From Clostridium hydrogenum (GTDB lineage: Bacteria; Bacillota; Clostridia; Clostridiales; Clostridiaceae): a stretch of DNA of 64,000 bases. Location: positions 1,135,501 through 1,199,500 of the forward strand of contig NZ_JAEACT010000002.1 of the NCBI RefSeq assembly GCF_021432385.1, read 5' to 3'. Numbering within the stretch: the first letter of the stretch is position 1; every line of letters starts with the position of its first letter. Below, one piece after another: positions 8,897 to 17,719 of the stretch. Below the pieces are notes generated by a model. That model made no database searches, was not told the origin of the DNA, and saw nothing but the letters and a program-made list of their open reading frames with translations. Both the position numbers and the translations under genes were made by a program.

Positions 8897-10327
8897 ATGA
8901 ATAAAGTAGCAAAAAATTTTATGTTTGTAAGTGTATCTAATTTATTAGCTCAAGTTATAGTTTTTTTTACTGGAACTCACTATGCAAAAATAATAGGAAA
9001 ATCGGCTTTTGGAGATATTACAACAGTTCAAGCAATAATGACTTATTTAACTATGCTTGTGCTATTTGGACTTCAAACCTATGGTACAAGAGAAATTGCA
9101 AAAGATAAAGAGAATACACCATATATTGTAGGTGACACTTTTGCTTTTAGAGCTATACTTCTTATTTTTGCAGCTGTAATAATATTTTTTATATACGAAT
9201 TGCTCGGTGTTAGTGAAAAAAATAACTCCTTGAGGTTAATTTTATTGGTATACGGAATTACCTTGATTCCAGCAGGTATGAATATAGATTGGGTATATAA
9301 TGGAATTCAAGAGATGAAGTACAATGCAGTGTATAATATAATAAAAAATATTATACCTTTTATTTTAATATATGTTTTTTTGAAAAATAAAAGCCAAATT
9401 TACTACATACCATTATTTACTTTCCTTGCCTTAGTAATTGGAAGTGTATATCAGCTATATGTTTATTTTTTTAGAGTAAAATTCAAGCTTAAAGTTAATT
9501 TAAGTAGAGCTAAAATAAGTGACTATGTTAATTTTGGATTTCCATTCTTAGTATCTGGTATTTTAGCCATGATAAATGGAAATGTAGATAAGATTATAAT
9601 AGAATTTACTAGGGGAAACACTGAAGCGGGTATTTATTCTTCAGCTTATTATATTATTAATTTTTTAATGAATGTTGAAACAATGATATTTACAGTTGTA
9701 TTTCCTCTTTTCATCAATTATTATAATAATAATGATAAGAAATCTTTGTATAAAATAGTAGATAAAACAACAAAAATCATTGTAGCTGTGGTTATGCCTC
9801 TTGTCTTAGGCGGATTTATACTTTCAAAAGATATTATGATAATCTTTTTTGGAAAAAGTTATGCTGAAGCATACGCTCCTTTTTCTATATTATTAATATA
9901 TATATTAATTCTATTTATAAGAGAGGTATATGGATATGGACTTAATGCCTGGAATATGGAAAAGAAGTATTTAAAGGCGGTTACATTTTCGTCATTTTTT
10001 AATTTAATAATGAATCTTATCTTGACACCAGTGTATGGAATGAATGTAGCTGCTTTTATAACTGTTATTTCAGAGGTTATAAATCTTTATTTAATGAGAA
10101 AATATTCTTTAAGTGTTGTTAAGGTTTCTTCTGTAAAGTATATTTTAAGAATAATGTTACCATGCTTTGCAATGGGTATTGTAACTATAGCTTTAAAAGT
10201 TTTTATGGTGAATGCTATAATAAACATAATAATTAGTGCTTTAGTTTATATAGTTTCAGTATTTTTATTTAAATATATGACTGCAAGTGAAATAAAGGAT
10301 TTTTTACTTAGAAAGAATGGTGTGTAA
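8897..10327 (+). CDS. Polysaccharide flippase (Wzx-like)
   Basis: A polytopic membrane protein of 476 residues with about 12-14 hydrophobic segments and the polysaccharide-biosynthesis/MATE-like N-terminus (KNFMFVSVSNLLAQVIVFF). It probably flips undecaprenyl-linked repeat units outward. The ATG at 8897 follows a very strong AGGAGGGGAG site; the upstream candidate at 8849 would add 16 polar residues and lacks such a site. Its TAA overlaps the ATG of the next gene (TAATG), showing translational coupling. It differs from the MurJ-type flippase at the left edge, so the cluster encodes two different MOP-superfamily flippases. Confidence 0.85.
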   Translation: MNKVAKNFMFVSVSNLLAQVIVFFTGTHYAKIIGKSAFGDITTVQAIMTYLTMLVLFGLQTYGTREIAKDKENTPYIVGDTFAFRAILLIFAAVIIFFIYELLGVSEKNNSLRLILLVYGITLIPAGMNIDWVYNGIQEMKYNAVYNIIKNIIPFILIYVFLKNKSQIYYIPLFTFLALVIGSVYQLYVYFFRVKFKLKVNLSRAKISDYVNFGFPFLVSGILAMINGNVDKIIIEFTRGNTEAGIYSSAYYIINFLMNVETMIFTVVFPLFINYYNNNDKKSLYKIVDKTTKIIVAVVMPLVLGGFILSKDIMIIFFGKSYAEAYAPFSILLIYILILFIREVYGYGLNAWNMEKKYLKAVTFSSFFNLIMNLILTPVYGMNVAAFITVISEVINLYLMRKYSLSVVKVSSVKYILRIMLPCFAMGIVTIALKVFMVNAIINIIISALVYIVSVFLFKYMTASEIKDFLLRKNGV

Positions 10328-11460
10328 TGAAATATTGCGTTTTGTATCCAAAAACAGAAAATGTGCATTTAACAAAAGATGTGGGAATGATTGCATACAA
10401 ATTAAATAAATTATATGGCTATGATGCCTTTGTAGCAACGTATAAAAATGGTGAATATCCGTATTTGCAGGATGAAGTTAAAGGTTTAAAGCTTGATTTT
10501 ATAAAAAAAGAACATGGTCATTTTAAAGACGTATATTTATATTTTAAAAAGAATGCTATAAAAATAGATGTACTTCAAATATTTCATATGACTTTAAATT
10601 CTGTGGTTTATGCCTTTATATATAAAATGTTTAATAAAAAAGGTATTGTGTTTTTGAAATTAGATTGCACTAAGGTACTTGTAGATAAAATAAAGAAGAT
10701 GAATTTTGCACAAAGAAGGATATTAAATGCTTTTTTAAAAAGGGTAGATATTATAGGTGTAGAAAAAAAAGAAATATTTGAGGCACTTAAAATTGAATTA
10801 AAAAATCATAAAACAAAGCTTTTGAATATTCCTAATGGGCTCGATTTTGATAGGGAAGAAATTAATGCTAAAGCTGAATTTTCTAATAAAGAAAATATAA
10901 TTTTAAGCGTTGGAAGGATAGGCAGTCCAGAAAAAGATTCTAAAATTTTGATGGATGCTTTTTCAAAAGTAGATAAAGGTAAACTGGGTTCATGGAAACT
11001 TGTCTTTGTAGGACCTATAGAAGAGGATTTTAAAAAAGAAATAGAAGCCTACTTTAAAGAGCATAAAGAACTTCGAGAAAGAGTAATATTTAAAGGACCC
11101 ATGTATGACAGAAAAGCGCTTTACGATGAGTATAGAAAGGCTAAAATATTTTGTCTTACCTCTAAATTTGAAAGTGTTGGAATAGTGCTTATTGAAGCTG
11201 GTGCTATGGGGGATGTTATTATTTCTACCAATGTAGGTATAGCAGATGAAATTATAAATAATAATAATGGAGTTGTGATTAACGTAGGAGATGTTTCTGC
11301 ACTTACTAGTGCAATTGATAAATTGATTACAATTGAAAATTTGGGCTTACAAGCTTCAGTTACAGAAAAATTTTGTAGGGAAAATTATGATTGGAATATT
11401 ATAGTTAAAAAGCTTCGTGACAAAATAATAGAGATAAAAGGAAATGATATAAATGAATAA
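10327..11460 (+). CDS. Glycosyltransferase, GT4 type
   Basis: A 377-residue GT-B enzyme. The C-terminal domain has ILSVGRIGSPEKDSKIL, LVFVGPIEEDFK and the EX7E signature ESVGIVLIE followed by AGAMGDVIISTNVGIADEI. The N-terminal acceptor domain is unlike those of the other transferases in the cluster. It overlaps the flippase by one base and the next gene by eight bases, so the three are translated from one transcript. Sugar and linkage are not predictable. Confidence 0.85.
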   Translation: MKYCVLYPKTENVHLTKDVGMIAYKLNKLYGYDAFVATYKNGEYPYLQDEVKGLKLDFIKKEHGHFKDVYLYFKKNAIKIDVLQIFHMTLNSVVYAFIYKMFNKKGIVFLKLDCTKVLVDKIKKMNFAQRRILNAFLKRVDIIGVEKKEIFEALKIELKNHKTKLLNIPNGLDFDREEINAKAEFSNKENIILSVGRIGSPEKDSKILMDAFSKVDKGKLGSWKLVFVGPIEEDFKKEIEAYFKEHKELRERVIFKGPMYDRKALYDEYRKAKIFCLTSKFESVGIVLIEAGAMGDVIISTNVGIADEIINNNNGVVINVGDVSALTSAIDKLITIENLGLQASVTEKFCRENYDWNIIVKKLRDKIIEIKGNDINE

Positions 11461-12358
11461 TCCTAAAGTTTTTATTATAATATTGAATTTCAATTCATTT
11501 GAAGATACTAAAGAGTGTTTAATAAGCTTAGAGGATATAAGTTATAATAATTATGAAATAGTTGTTGTAGATAATTCTAATTCAGAAGAGGATTATAAAA
11601 AATTAAAAAGCAAATTTAGTAAGCATAACATTATAAGAACTGATCAAAATTTAGGATATGCTAATGGAAATAATATTGGCATAAAGTTTGCTTTAGAGCA
11701 TGGAGCTGAATATATATGTATTTTAAATGCTGATGTGGTTGTTGAAAAAGATTTTTTGAAAATAATTGTAGACAAACTTAAAAATGACAAAGCTATAGGT
11801 ATAGCAGGACCGTGTATTTGTGAATACAATAAAAGAGAGCTTGTACAGTGTGCAGGAGCAAATATAAGTTTATATACAGGATTAACAAAGCGACTGTATA
11901 GAGGCTATAAATACGAAGAAATAGAAAAAGAAAATAAATTAGTTGACTTTCTTGGTGGGGCATGTTTTGTTTGCAGGAGAGAAGTTTTTGAAAAGATAGG
12001 CTTAATACCAGAAATTTATTTCCTATTTTTTGAGGAGACAGAATTTTGTATTAAAGCAAAAAAAGCTGGATATAAGTTAACATGTGTGACAAATAGTAAA
12101 ATATATCATAAGGGCTCGTCTACAATTTCAAGATTTAGTGGACTTAGTTACTACTTTTTAAACAGGAATAGAGTTGTTTTTATAAAAAGAAATTCTAATT
12201 TATTTCAAAAAATTATATTTTCAATGTACATTTTTATTGAAGCTATAGGAAGAATTATAATAAGACGAGAACCTTTTAGTTTAATAAAAAATTTTATATC
12301 TGGGTTTAAAGCCGATAGAAATTCCATTGATATTGCTTCAGTTAATAAGTTTGTTTGA
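11453..12358 (+). CDS. Glycosyltransferase family 2 (WbbL/rhamnosyltransferase-like)
   Basis: A 301-residue GT-A enzyme: FIIILNFNSFEDTKECL at the N-terminus, VVVDNSNSEEDY, the acidic metal-binding site in CILNADVVVEKDF, GGACFVCRREVFEKIG, and FLFFEETEFCIKAKKAGYK with the catalytic acidic residues, then YHKGSSTISR. The pattern is that of WbbL-like inverting transferases, often rhamnosyltransferases. A hydrophobic stretch near residue 250 suggests membrane association. It is the last gene of the polysaccharide cluster; a nitroreductase with its own leader follows after 65 bases. Confidence 0.85.
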   Translation: MNNPKVFIIILNFNSFEDTKECLISLEDISYNNYEIVVVDNSNSEEDYKKLKSKFSKHNIIRTDQNLGYANGNNIGIKFALEHGAEYICILNADVVVEKDFLKIIVDKLKNDKAIGIAGPCICEYNKRELVQCAGANISLYTGLTKRLYRGYKYEEIEKENKLVDFLGGACFVCRREVFEKIGLIPEIYFLFFEETEFCIKAKKAGYKLTCVTNSKIYHKGSSTISRFSGLSYYFLNRNRVVFIKRNSNLFQKIIFSMYIFIEAIGRIIIRREPFSLIKNFISGFKADRNSIDIASVNKFV

Positions 12359-12384
12359 TATAAAGGCATGAATAAAAAACTGGT

Positions 12385-12408
12385 TTATGTATATCCTACT
12401 ATACATAA
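12385..12408. promoter_or_regulatory. Inverted repeat before the nitroreductase
   Basis: TTATGTATA-TCCTAC-TATACATAA is a perfect 9-base inverted repeat with a 6-base spacer. It ends where the ribosome binding site AAGGAG begins, 15 bases before the nitroreductase ATG. It could be an operator or an RNA hairpin that limits access to the ribosome site. Confidence 0.5.
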
Positions 12409-12423
12409 GGAGTGTGATTTTTT

Positions 12424-12987
12424 ATGGATTTTTATGAGGTTGTTAAAAAAAGAACAAGTATAAAAAAATTTAAAAATACACCTATATCAGAGCCTAAATT
12501 AGATAGTATTATAAATGCAGCTATGATGTCTCCTTCATGGAAAAATAAAACTTCATGTAGTTTTATTATTGTAGATGATGCAGATAAGAAGAATGAAATT
12601 GCAGAGGCTATTAAAAATGGTTCTACAGAAGCAGCAGATTCTATAAGAGAAGCGCCAATGGCTGTTGTTATTGTTGGTGAGCCAGATGATTCTGGAAATG
12701 TTGATGGCAAACAGATGTATTTAGTAGATAGTGCAATTGCTATGGAACATTTTATATTGGCAGCAACTAATGAAGGATATGGAACATGCTGGATAGCTTC
12801 TTTAGATCAAAAGAAAATAAAAACTTCACTTAGAATTCCTGAAAAATATGCAGTTGTTGCAGTTACACCATTAGGAGAATTTGGAGAAACAAAACCGCAT
12901 AATGAACCAAAGGATATTAGAGAACATGTATTTAAAAATTATTGGACTGTTCCATATAGTGAAAAAAAACACCTTGTTATGCAATGA
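12424..12987 (+). CDS. Nitroreductase-family protein
   Basis: A 187-residue FMN-dependent nitroreductase fold: N-terminal FYEVVKKRTSIKKFKNTPI (the RRSIR-type FMN phosphate site), PSWKNKTSCSFIIV, and the C-terminal GYGTCWIASLDQKKI...P..Y.VVAV.PLGE. Such flavoproteins reduce nitro groups, quinones or unsaturated compounds with NAD(P)H. The substrate is unknown. It appears to be a single-gene unit, preceded by an inverted repeat and followed 22 bases later by an E1 element. Confidence 0.88.
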   Translation: MDFYEVVKKRTSIKKFKNTPISEPKLDSIINAAMMSPSWKNKTSCSFIIVDDADKKNEIAEAIKNGSTEAADSIREAPMAVVIVGEPDDSGNVDGKQMYLVDSAIAMEHFILAATNEGYGTCWIASLDQKKIKTSLRIPEKYAVVAVTPLGEFGETKPHNEPKDIREHVFKNYWTVPYSEKKHLVMQ

Positions 12988-13009
12988 ATAAAAATTGATA
13001 ATTTTTATT

Positions 13010-13206
13010 CAGAGTACAGATGACGGAGTACAGAGTACAGTGAAGGTTGATTTTCTTCCGTTTTGCTACAGAAAATCTTATAACTTAATGCTTCTACTAA
13101 GGTTCATATATGATACTCAGCGAAGTTATAATATTTAAAGATTTACCTGACGAAAGGAAGGTAAATCAACCTTCACTGTACTCTGTCATCTGTACTTTGT
13201 ACTCTG
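13010..13206 (-). repeat. E1 palindromic element, copy 2 (B arm first)
   Basis: Tips AGAGTACAGATGACGGAGTAC and, on the right, GTACTCTGTCATCTGTACTTTG are inverted copies including the interrupting GATGAC unit. The left hairpin is B type (TTTTCTTCC...GCTACAGAAAAT); the right hairpin is A type (GATTTACCTGACGAAAGGAAGGTAAATC cut into arms). It occupies most of the gap between nitroreductase and the cyclodeaminase-like gene. Confidence 0.85.
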
Positions 13207-13252
13207 ATTTATTATTAAGCCTTACAATATATAATTACCGGGGGGAATAAAA

Positions 13253-13888
13253 ATGTTAGAAAATTTAACTGTAAAAGAATTTTTAAGCAAACTTGCTTCA
13301 GAAGAGCCTACGCCTGGAGGCGGCGGTGCAGCTGCGTTAACATTAGGACTTTCAGCTGCATTAAACAGTATGGTTTTTAATCTTACTATTGGAAAAAAGG
13401 TATATGAAACTTTAACTGAAGATATAAAAGAACTTATAAAATTAGATGCGGAAGAAACAAGTAAAATAATGGAACAAGCCATATTATCCTTAGATAGAGA
13501 TGCAGATACATTTTCAAAGCTTATGGAAAGTTTTAAATTACCTAAAAATACAGAAGAAGAAAAAGAATATAGAAAATCGAAAATACAAGAATATACTAAA
13601 GCTGCTGCAGAAGTTCCCATGAGTGTAGCTGAAACTTCATATAAATTATATAATTTAATTTGGACTTCTTGTAGATATGGTAATAAAAATTTAATATCTG
13701 ATGCTGGGGTAGCCGCAATTTTAGTTCAGTCAACCATTGAAAGTTCTATTCTTAATATTAAAGTAAATTTAAGTTCCATTAAAGATGAAGAATTAAAGAA
13801 AAAGATGAATATTAAGTGTAATGAGGTTATGGTAGAAGGACAAAAGTGGAAAACTAAAATAATGGAAGAGGTTTATAAAAGTATTTAA
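13253..13888 (+). CDS. Formiminotransferase-cyclodeaminase (FTCD_C) family protein
   Basis: The 211-residue protein is the stand-alone cyclodeaminase domain: FLSKLASEEPTPGGGGAAAL at the N-terminus (the glycine-rich folate site), then an all-helical body. Stand-alone members act as formimino-THF cyclodeaminase or methenyl-THF cyclohydrolase (FchA type). No histidine- or glutamate-degradation gene lies nearby, so a role in general one-carbon metabolism is the simpler guess. The start ATG follows a GGGGGGAA site. The next gene begins 52 bases downstream. Confidence 0.85.
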   Translation: MLENLTVKEFLSKLASEEPTPGGGGAAALTLGLSAALNSMVFNLTIGKKVYETLTEDIKELIKLDAEETSKIMEQAILSLDRDADTFSKLMESFKLPKNTEEEKEYRKSKIQEYTKAAAEVPMSVAETSYKLYNLIWTSCRYGNKNLISDAGVAAILVQSTIESSILNIKVNLSSIKDEELKKKMNIKCNEVMVEGQKWKTKIMEEVYKSI

Positions 13889-13940
13889 GTCATCTTAAAG
13901 AAAATAACAAGTCCAACTTCTATTTTGGAATGGAGATATT

Positions 13941-15722
13941 ATGTTAAAAGACTTTATATGTAGAATTGACGAATTGTATAAAATAATTAAAAGTGATGAA
14001 GAATTGAATTTTAAAAGACAGAGTATAGAAAAATTAAAACAGTCTTTAGGCATAGAACAAAGCTTTTCAATTGAATATTATAATAGGATATCATTAAACA
14101 AAGAAAAAGGAGTAGTTTATACTCCTTATGAAATAGCAGATTATATAGTTAAAAATACAATTTTAGATAAAGATATAATTGAAAATCCGTTTTTAAAAAT
14201 TTCAGATCCTGCATGTGGAAGTGGAAATATTATTATTCCATGTTTTAGATATTTGAAGAATATATATTTGAAATTTATGGCGGAAATTAATAAAAAGCAT
14301 GGTATTAACTTAAATAAAGATAACATAAATTTGCATATAATTAAAAATAATTTATTTGGTTTCGATATAGATAAAGCAGCTGTCCAAATTTTAATTATAG
14401 ATTTGTTTTGTGAAACTTCTACACTGACGAAAAATTTTTATATAAAAGATTTTTTAATTGATACAGTAGATGTGAAATTTGATGTGTTTTTGAGTAATCC
14501 TCCTTACATAGGACAAAAAGTTATAGATAAGGAATATTCTTTAAATTTAAAGAAAATATATAGTACATATAAGGACAAAGGTGATTTGTCATATTGTTTT
14601 TTTCAGAGAGCCATTAATTGTGTTAATAATAAGGGCAAATTAAGTTTTATAACCTCTAGGTATTTTTTAGAATCACCAAGTGGAAGAGAACTTAGAACAA
14701 TGCTAAAAGAGGAATGTAAAATTTATAAAATTGTCGATTTTTATGGTATAAGACCATTTAAAAACATTGGAATAGATCCAGTTATAATTTTCCTCCAAAA
14801 AGAACAAAACTTTAATGAAAAAATAGAAATTATAAAACCGTATTGTACTAAAGGTAAAATTGGAGATGACTTTTTTTATTCTTTATTTAATGGAGGCATA
14901 AAAAACTGTAATAGATTTTTTATAAATAAATTATCTTTAAATAATGAAGGCTGGATATTAAGAACTGATGATGAAATGAATATAATTAAAAAGATAGAAG
15001 AAAATTGTGAATTTTCATTATCAAATATTTGTGATAGTTTTCAAGGTATCATTACAGGGTGTGACAAGGCATTTATAATTGATAAAAATGTCATAAGGGA
15101 TGAATATATAGAGCAAGAGTTAATTAAGCCGTGGCTTAAAAGCAAGCTTATTAAAAAGGGCGTAGTTGAACAGGAACAGCTTTATATAATATATTCTGAT
15201 GTAATTAAAGATACTTCACTATATCCTAATGCAATTAAACATATTAGCAAGTATAAAGATAAACTTTCTTTACGAAGAGAATGTAAAAATGGAATTAGAA
15301 ATTGGTACGAGCTTCAGTGGGGAAGAAAGAGAAACATATTTGAAGGAACAAAAATAATATTTCCATATAAGTCTTCAAGTAATAGGTTCGCAATTGATAC
15401 AGGAAGTTATTTCAGTGCAGATGTTTATTGCCTAAAGCTAAAAGAAAATTCTTCATTTACTTATGAAGATTTATTATGTTTGTTGAATAGTAAAGTATAT
15501 GAATTTTATTTTAAAACCTTTGGCAAAAAGCTTGGAAACGACCTATATGAGTATTATCCTAACACAGTAATGAAATTACGCATTCCTAATATAGAAAAAC
15601 TTAATTTAAAATTTGGTGAGAAAAGTTTATATGATATATTTAATTTAACGAAAGAAGAAGTTAAAATTATTGAAAAAAGCGTTGACTCAGAGTACAAAGT
15701 ACAGAGTACAGAGTACAATTAA
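13941..15722 (+). CDS. N6-adenine DNA methyltransferase, TaqI/Eco57I type, orphan
   Basis: A gamma-type amino-methyltransferase of 593 residues. Motif I-like DPACGSGN starts at D89, and the catalytic NPPY is N186-Y189. An N-terminal GVVYTPYEIADYIV motif X and a C-terminal TaqI-like specificity domain (roughly 340-570, containing SFQGIITGCDKAFI and LLCLLNSKVYEFYF) complete it. It should methylate adenine in a specific short sequence. No restriction nuclease lies next to it, although nuclease and methylase can be fused in Eco57I relatives; I see no extra nuclease domain. The last ~11 residues (SEYKVQSTEYN) are translated from the tip of an E1 element, which supplies the stop codon. Confidence 0.88.
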   Translation: MLKDFICRIDELYKIIKSDEELNFKRQSIEKLKQSLGIEQSFSIEYYNRISLNKEKGVVYTPYEIADYIVKNTILDKDIIENPFLKISDPACGSGNIIIPCFRYLKNIYLKFMAEINKKHGINLNKDNINLHIIKNNLFGFDIDKAAVQILIIDLFCETSTLTKNFYIKDFLIDTVDVKFDVFLSNPPYIGQKVIDKEYSLNLKKIYSTYKDKGDLSYCFFQRAINCVNNKGKLSFITSRYFLESPSGRELRTMLKEECKIYKIVDFYGIRPFKNIGIDPVIIFLQKEQNFNEKIEIIKPYCTKGKIGDDFFYSLFNGGIKNCNRFFINKLSLNNEGWILRTDDEMNIIKKIEENCEFSLSNICDSFQGIITGCDKAFIIDKNVIRDEYIEQELIKPWLKSKLIKKGVVEQEQLYIIYSDVIKDTSLYPNAIKHISKYKDKLSLRRECKNGIRNWYELQWGRKRNIFEGTKIIFPYKSSSNRFAIDTGSYFSADVYCLKLKENSSFTYEDLLCLLNSKVYEFYFKTFGKKLGNDLYEYYPNTVMKLRIPNIEKLNLKFGEKSLYDIFNLTKEEVKIIEKSVDSEYKVQSTEYN

Positions 15723-15900
15723 GGATGATTTCCCTGCGCTTTGCTACAGGAAATCTTATAACTTATCTTTGATTGCTTACGCAATCGTAGAATAAATATT
15801 GTTCAGCGAAGCTGCCAATATTTAAGTTTTAAGATTTTTTGTAGCGTTAGCGGAGGAAAATCATCCTTCACTGTACTTTGTACTCTGTACTCCGTACTCT
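15687..15900. repeat. E1 palindromic element, copy 3 (B arms on both sides)
   Basis: The left tip lies inside the end of the methyltransferase gene and encodes its last residues and stop. Both hairpins are B type: left GATTTCC...GCTACAGGAAATC, right GATTTTTTGTAGC...GAGGAAAATC. The centre has ATTGCTTACGCAAT. It is the only copy seen with two B arms. With the sigma-H promoter region it accounts for the 313-base gap before spoIIAA. Confidence 0.85.
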
Positions 15901-15973
15901 TTTTTTTAAATAAGTGTATATTGTATGAAAAATGTGTCAATAATTAAAAATGTAAAACTTATATGAATAAAAA

Positions 15974-16000
15974 AGGAAATAATATACAAATATAGAATAA
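15974..16000 (+). promoter_or_regulatory. Sigma-H-type promoter of the spoIIA operon
   Basis: AGGAAAT (15974-15980), a 14-base gap, and GAATAA (15995-16000) match the sigma-H consensus AGGAwww / GAATww at the right spacing. It ends 36 bases before the spoIIAA ATG. SpoIIA operons are transcribed by sigma-H with Spo0A activation; I did not find a convincing 0A box (TGTCGAA), only a weak TGTCAAT at about 15934. Confidence 0.65.
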
Positions 16001-16035
16001 TAAATCTATAGAATATTTTTAGGGGGAAAATTAAT

Positions 16036-16371
16036 ATGGATTTAGAATTTAAACAAGTAAATGATAAACTTATAATATCTATTATAGGTGAACTTGATCA
16101 TCACAGTACTGACGAAATTAGAAATAAAATAGATGATAAGATAAAAAGTGGTGGTTATAAAAAAGTAATTTTAGATTTTTCACATGTAACATTTATGGAC
16201 AGCTCTGGTATTGGAGTTATAATTGGAAGATATAAAAAATTAAAGTTATCAAATGGAGTATTATGTATTGCTAATATAAGCAATTCCGTGAAAAAGGTTT
16301 TTGAATTATCAGGATTATTTAAAATAATAAATGTTTATAATAATGTAAATTTAGCTGTTGAAAGCATTTAA
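16036..16371 (+). CDS. spoIIAA: Anti-sigma F factor antagonist SpoIIAA
   Basis: A 111-residue STAS-domain protein. The conserved [14 protein letters not shown] segment holds S58, the serine that SpoIIAB phosphorylates and SpoIIE dephosphorylates in the forespore. Unphosphorylated SpoIIAA binds SpoIIAB and frees sigma F. Its stop overlaps the region of the next gene's leader: the GGGGGG-rich ribosome site of spoIIAB follows directly. First gene of the tricistronic spoIIA operon, behind a sigma-H-type promoter. Confidence 0.96.
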   Translation: MDLEFKQVNDKLIISIIGELDHHSTDEIRNKIDDKIKSGGYKKVILDFSHVTFMDSSGIGVIIGRYKKLKLSNGVLCIANISNSVKKVFELSGLFKIINVYNNVNLAVESI

Positions 16372-16384
16372 TGGGGGGATTTTA

Positions 16385-16822
16385 ATGTCTAAAAACAACA
16401 GAATGAATGTAAAATTTTTAGCAAAACCAGAAAATGAAGGTTTTGCAAGAGTTACTGTTGCAGCTTTTGCATCACAGCTTGATCCAACGATTGAAGAAAT
16501 AGAGGATGTTAAAACTGCAGTATCTGAAGCTGTAACTAATTCTATTATTCATGGATATGAAAATAATGAGGCAGGTATAGTTGAAATTTCAGCAGCTATT
16601 AATAGAAATGAACTTGTTTTAGAGATTATTGATGAGGGAATTGGAATTGCAGATATAGAAAAAGCTAGAGAACCATTATATACCTCTAGACCTGATTTAG
16701 AAAGGTCTGGAATGGGATTTACGATTATGGAAAGTTTTATGGATACAATGGAGATAAAATCTGAGCCTAAAAAAGGTACAAAGGTAGTATTAAGAAAGAG
16801 ATTTACATCAGTAAAGGAATAG
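16385..16822 (+). CDS. spoIIAB: Anti-sigma F factor / serine kinase SpoIIAB
   Basis: A 145-residue GHKL-fold ATPase that binds sigma F and phosphorylates SpoIIAA. N box [12 protein letters not shown]1 box IDEGIGI and G2 box [13 protein letters not shown] are all present. The ATG at 16385 follows GGGGGGATTTTA; an upstream ATG at 16358 would overlap spoIIAA by 14 bases and add nine residues not usual for the family. It lies between spoIIAA and sigF in the standard order. Confidence 0.96.
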   Translation: MSKNNRMNVKFLAKPENEGFARVTVAAFASQLDPTIEEIEDVKTAVSEAVTNSIIHGYENNEAGIVEISAAINRNELVLEIIDEGIGIADIEKAREPLYTSRPDLERSGMGFTIMESFMDTMEIKSEPKKGTKVVLRKRFTSVKE

Positions 16823-16870
16823 AGGGTTAAGAGTATAAAGAGGAGTGAAATAGCGAAGAAGCTATATGAT

Positions 16871-17629
16871 ATGGAGAATGAAAATACTGTAAAAAAGGAA
16901 GAATGCAAGTATGGAAATAATCAAGAATTAATAAAATTTGCCAAAGCAGGGGATAAGGAATCTCTAGATAAGCTTATTGAAAATAATCTTCCACTTGTTT
17001 CAGCTATAAGCAGAAAGTTTTTAAACAGAGGATATGAGTATGATGATATATTTCAAATAGGATGTATGGGACTAGTTAAAGCTGTAAATAATTTTGAAAG
17101 TAAGTTTAATGTAAAGTTTTCAACTTATGCTGTTCCCATGATTATGGGTGAAATAAAGAGGTTTTTAAGAGATGATGGAATGATTAAAGTAAGTAGAAGC
17201 GTAAAAAACACAGCACGTCAATTACACTATGATAGGGAAAATCTAGTGAAAAAGCTAAACAGGGAACCTACTATAGAGGAATTGGCAAAGTTTTCAGGAA
17301 TAGCTCCAGAAGAAATAGTTTTTGCTACTGAATCAACAATAAATACACAGTACTTATATGATGTAGTTCATCAAGATGACGGTTCACCAGTTTTATTAAT
17401 AGATAAAATAAGCCAATCAGCTGATGAAAATTCAGATGTTGTAGACAAAATAGTTTTAAAAGAGGCAATTAATAATCTTGACGAAAAATCAAGGAAGATA
17501 ATAATTCTAAGATATTTTAAGGATAAAACTCAAATTCAAGTTGCTAAAATGTTAGGAATTAGTCAAGTACAAGTTTCAAGAATTGAAAAAAAAGTTTTAA
17601 AAGTTATGAAACAAAAATTAAGTAAATGA
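16871..17629 (+). CDS. sigF: RNA polymerase sporulation sigma factor sigma F (SpoIIAC)
   Basis: A 252-residue sigma-70 family protein: region 2 with LVSAISRKFLNRGYEYDDIFQIGCMGLVKA and FSTYAVPMIMGEIKRFLRDDG (core binding and -10 recognition), region 3, and region 4 with the helix-turn-helix TQIQVAKMLGISQVQVSRIEKK. It is the first forespore-specific sigma factor, held inactive by SpoIIAB. A clear terminator lies directly behind the stop codon, ending the spoIIA operon. Confidence 0.95.
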   Translation: MENENTVKKEECKYGNNQELIKFAKAGDKESLDKLIENNLPLVSAISRKFLNRGYEYDDIFQIGCMGLVKAVNNFESKFNVKFSTYAVPMIMGEIKRFLRDDGMIKVSRSVKNTARQLHYDRENLVKKLNREPTIEELAKFSGIAPEEIVFATESTINTQYLYDVVHQDDGSPVLLIDKISQSADENSDVVDKIVLKEAINNLDEKSRKIIILRYFKDKTQIQVAKMLGISQVQVSRIEKKVLKVMKQKLSK

Positions 17630-17658
17630 TGCACAAATAATCAGTGCATCTTTTTTTT
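17628..17658 (+). terminator. Rho-independent terminator after sigF
   Basis: GATGCAC (17628-17634) pairs with GTGCATC (17644-17650) across a 9-base loop and is followed by eight T residues. It starts within the sigF stop codon and separates spoIIA from spoVA. Confidence 0.9.
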
Positions 17659-17719
17659 GTTTAAAAAAAATATTTATGCAAACAATAATGGTATAAAAGT
17701 TATTTAAGGGGTGAAAATA

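Noticed and set aside
15900-16035. 0A box for Spo0A upstream of spoIIAA
   Set aside because: Only a weak TGTCAAT match; the TGTCGAA core is absent, so only the sigma-H-type promoter is reported.
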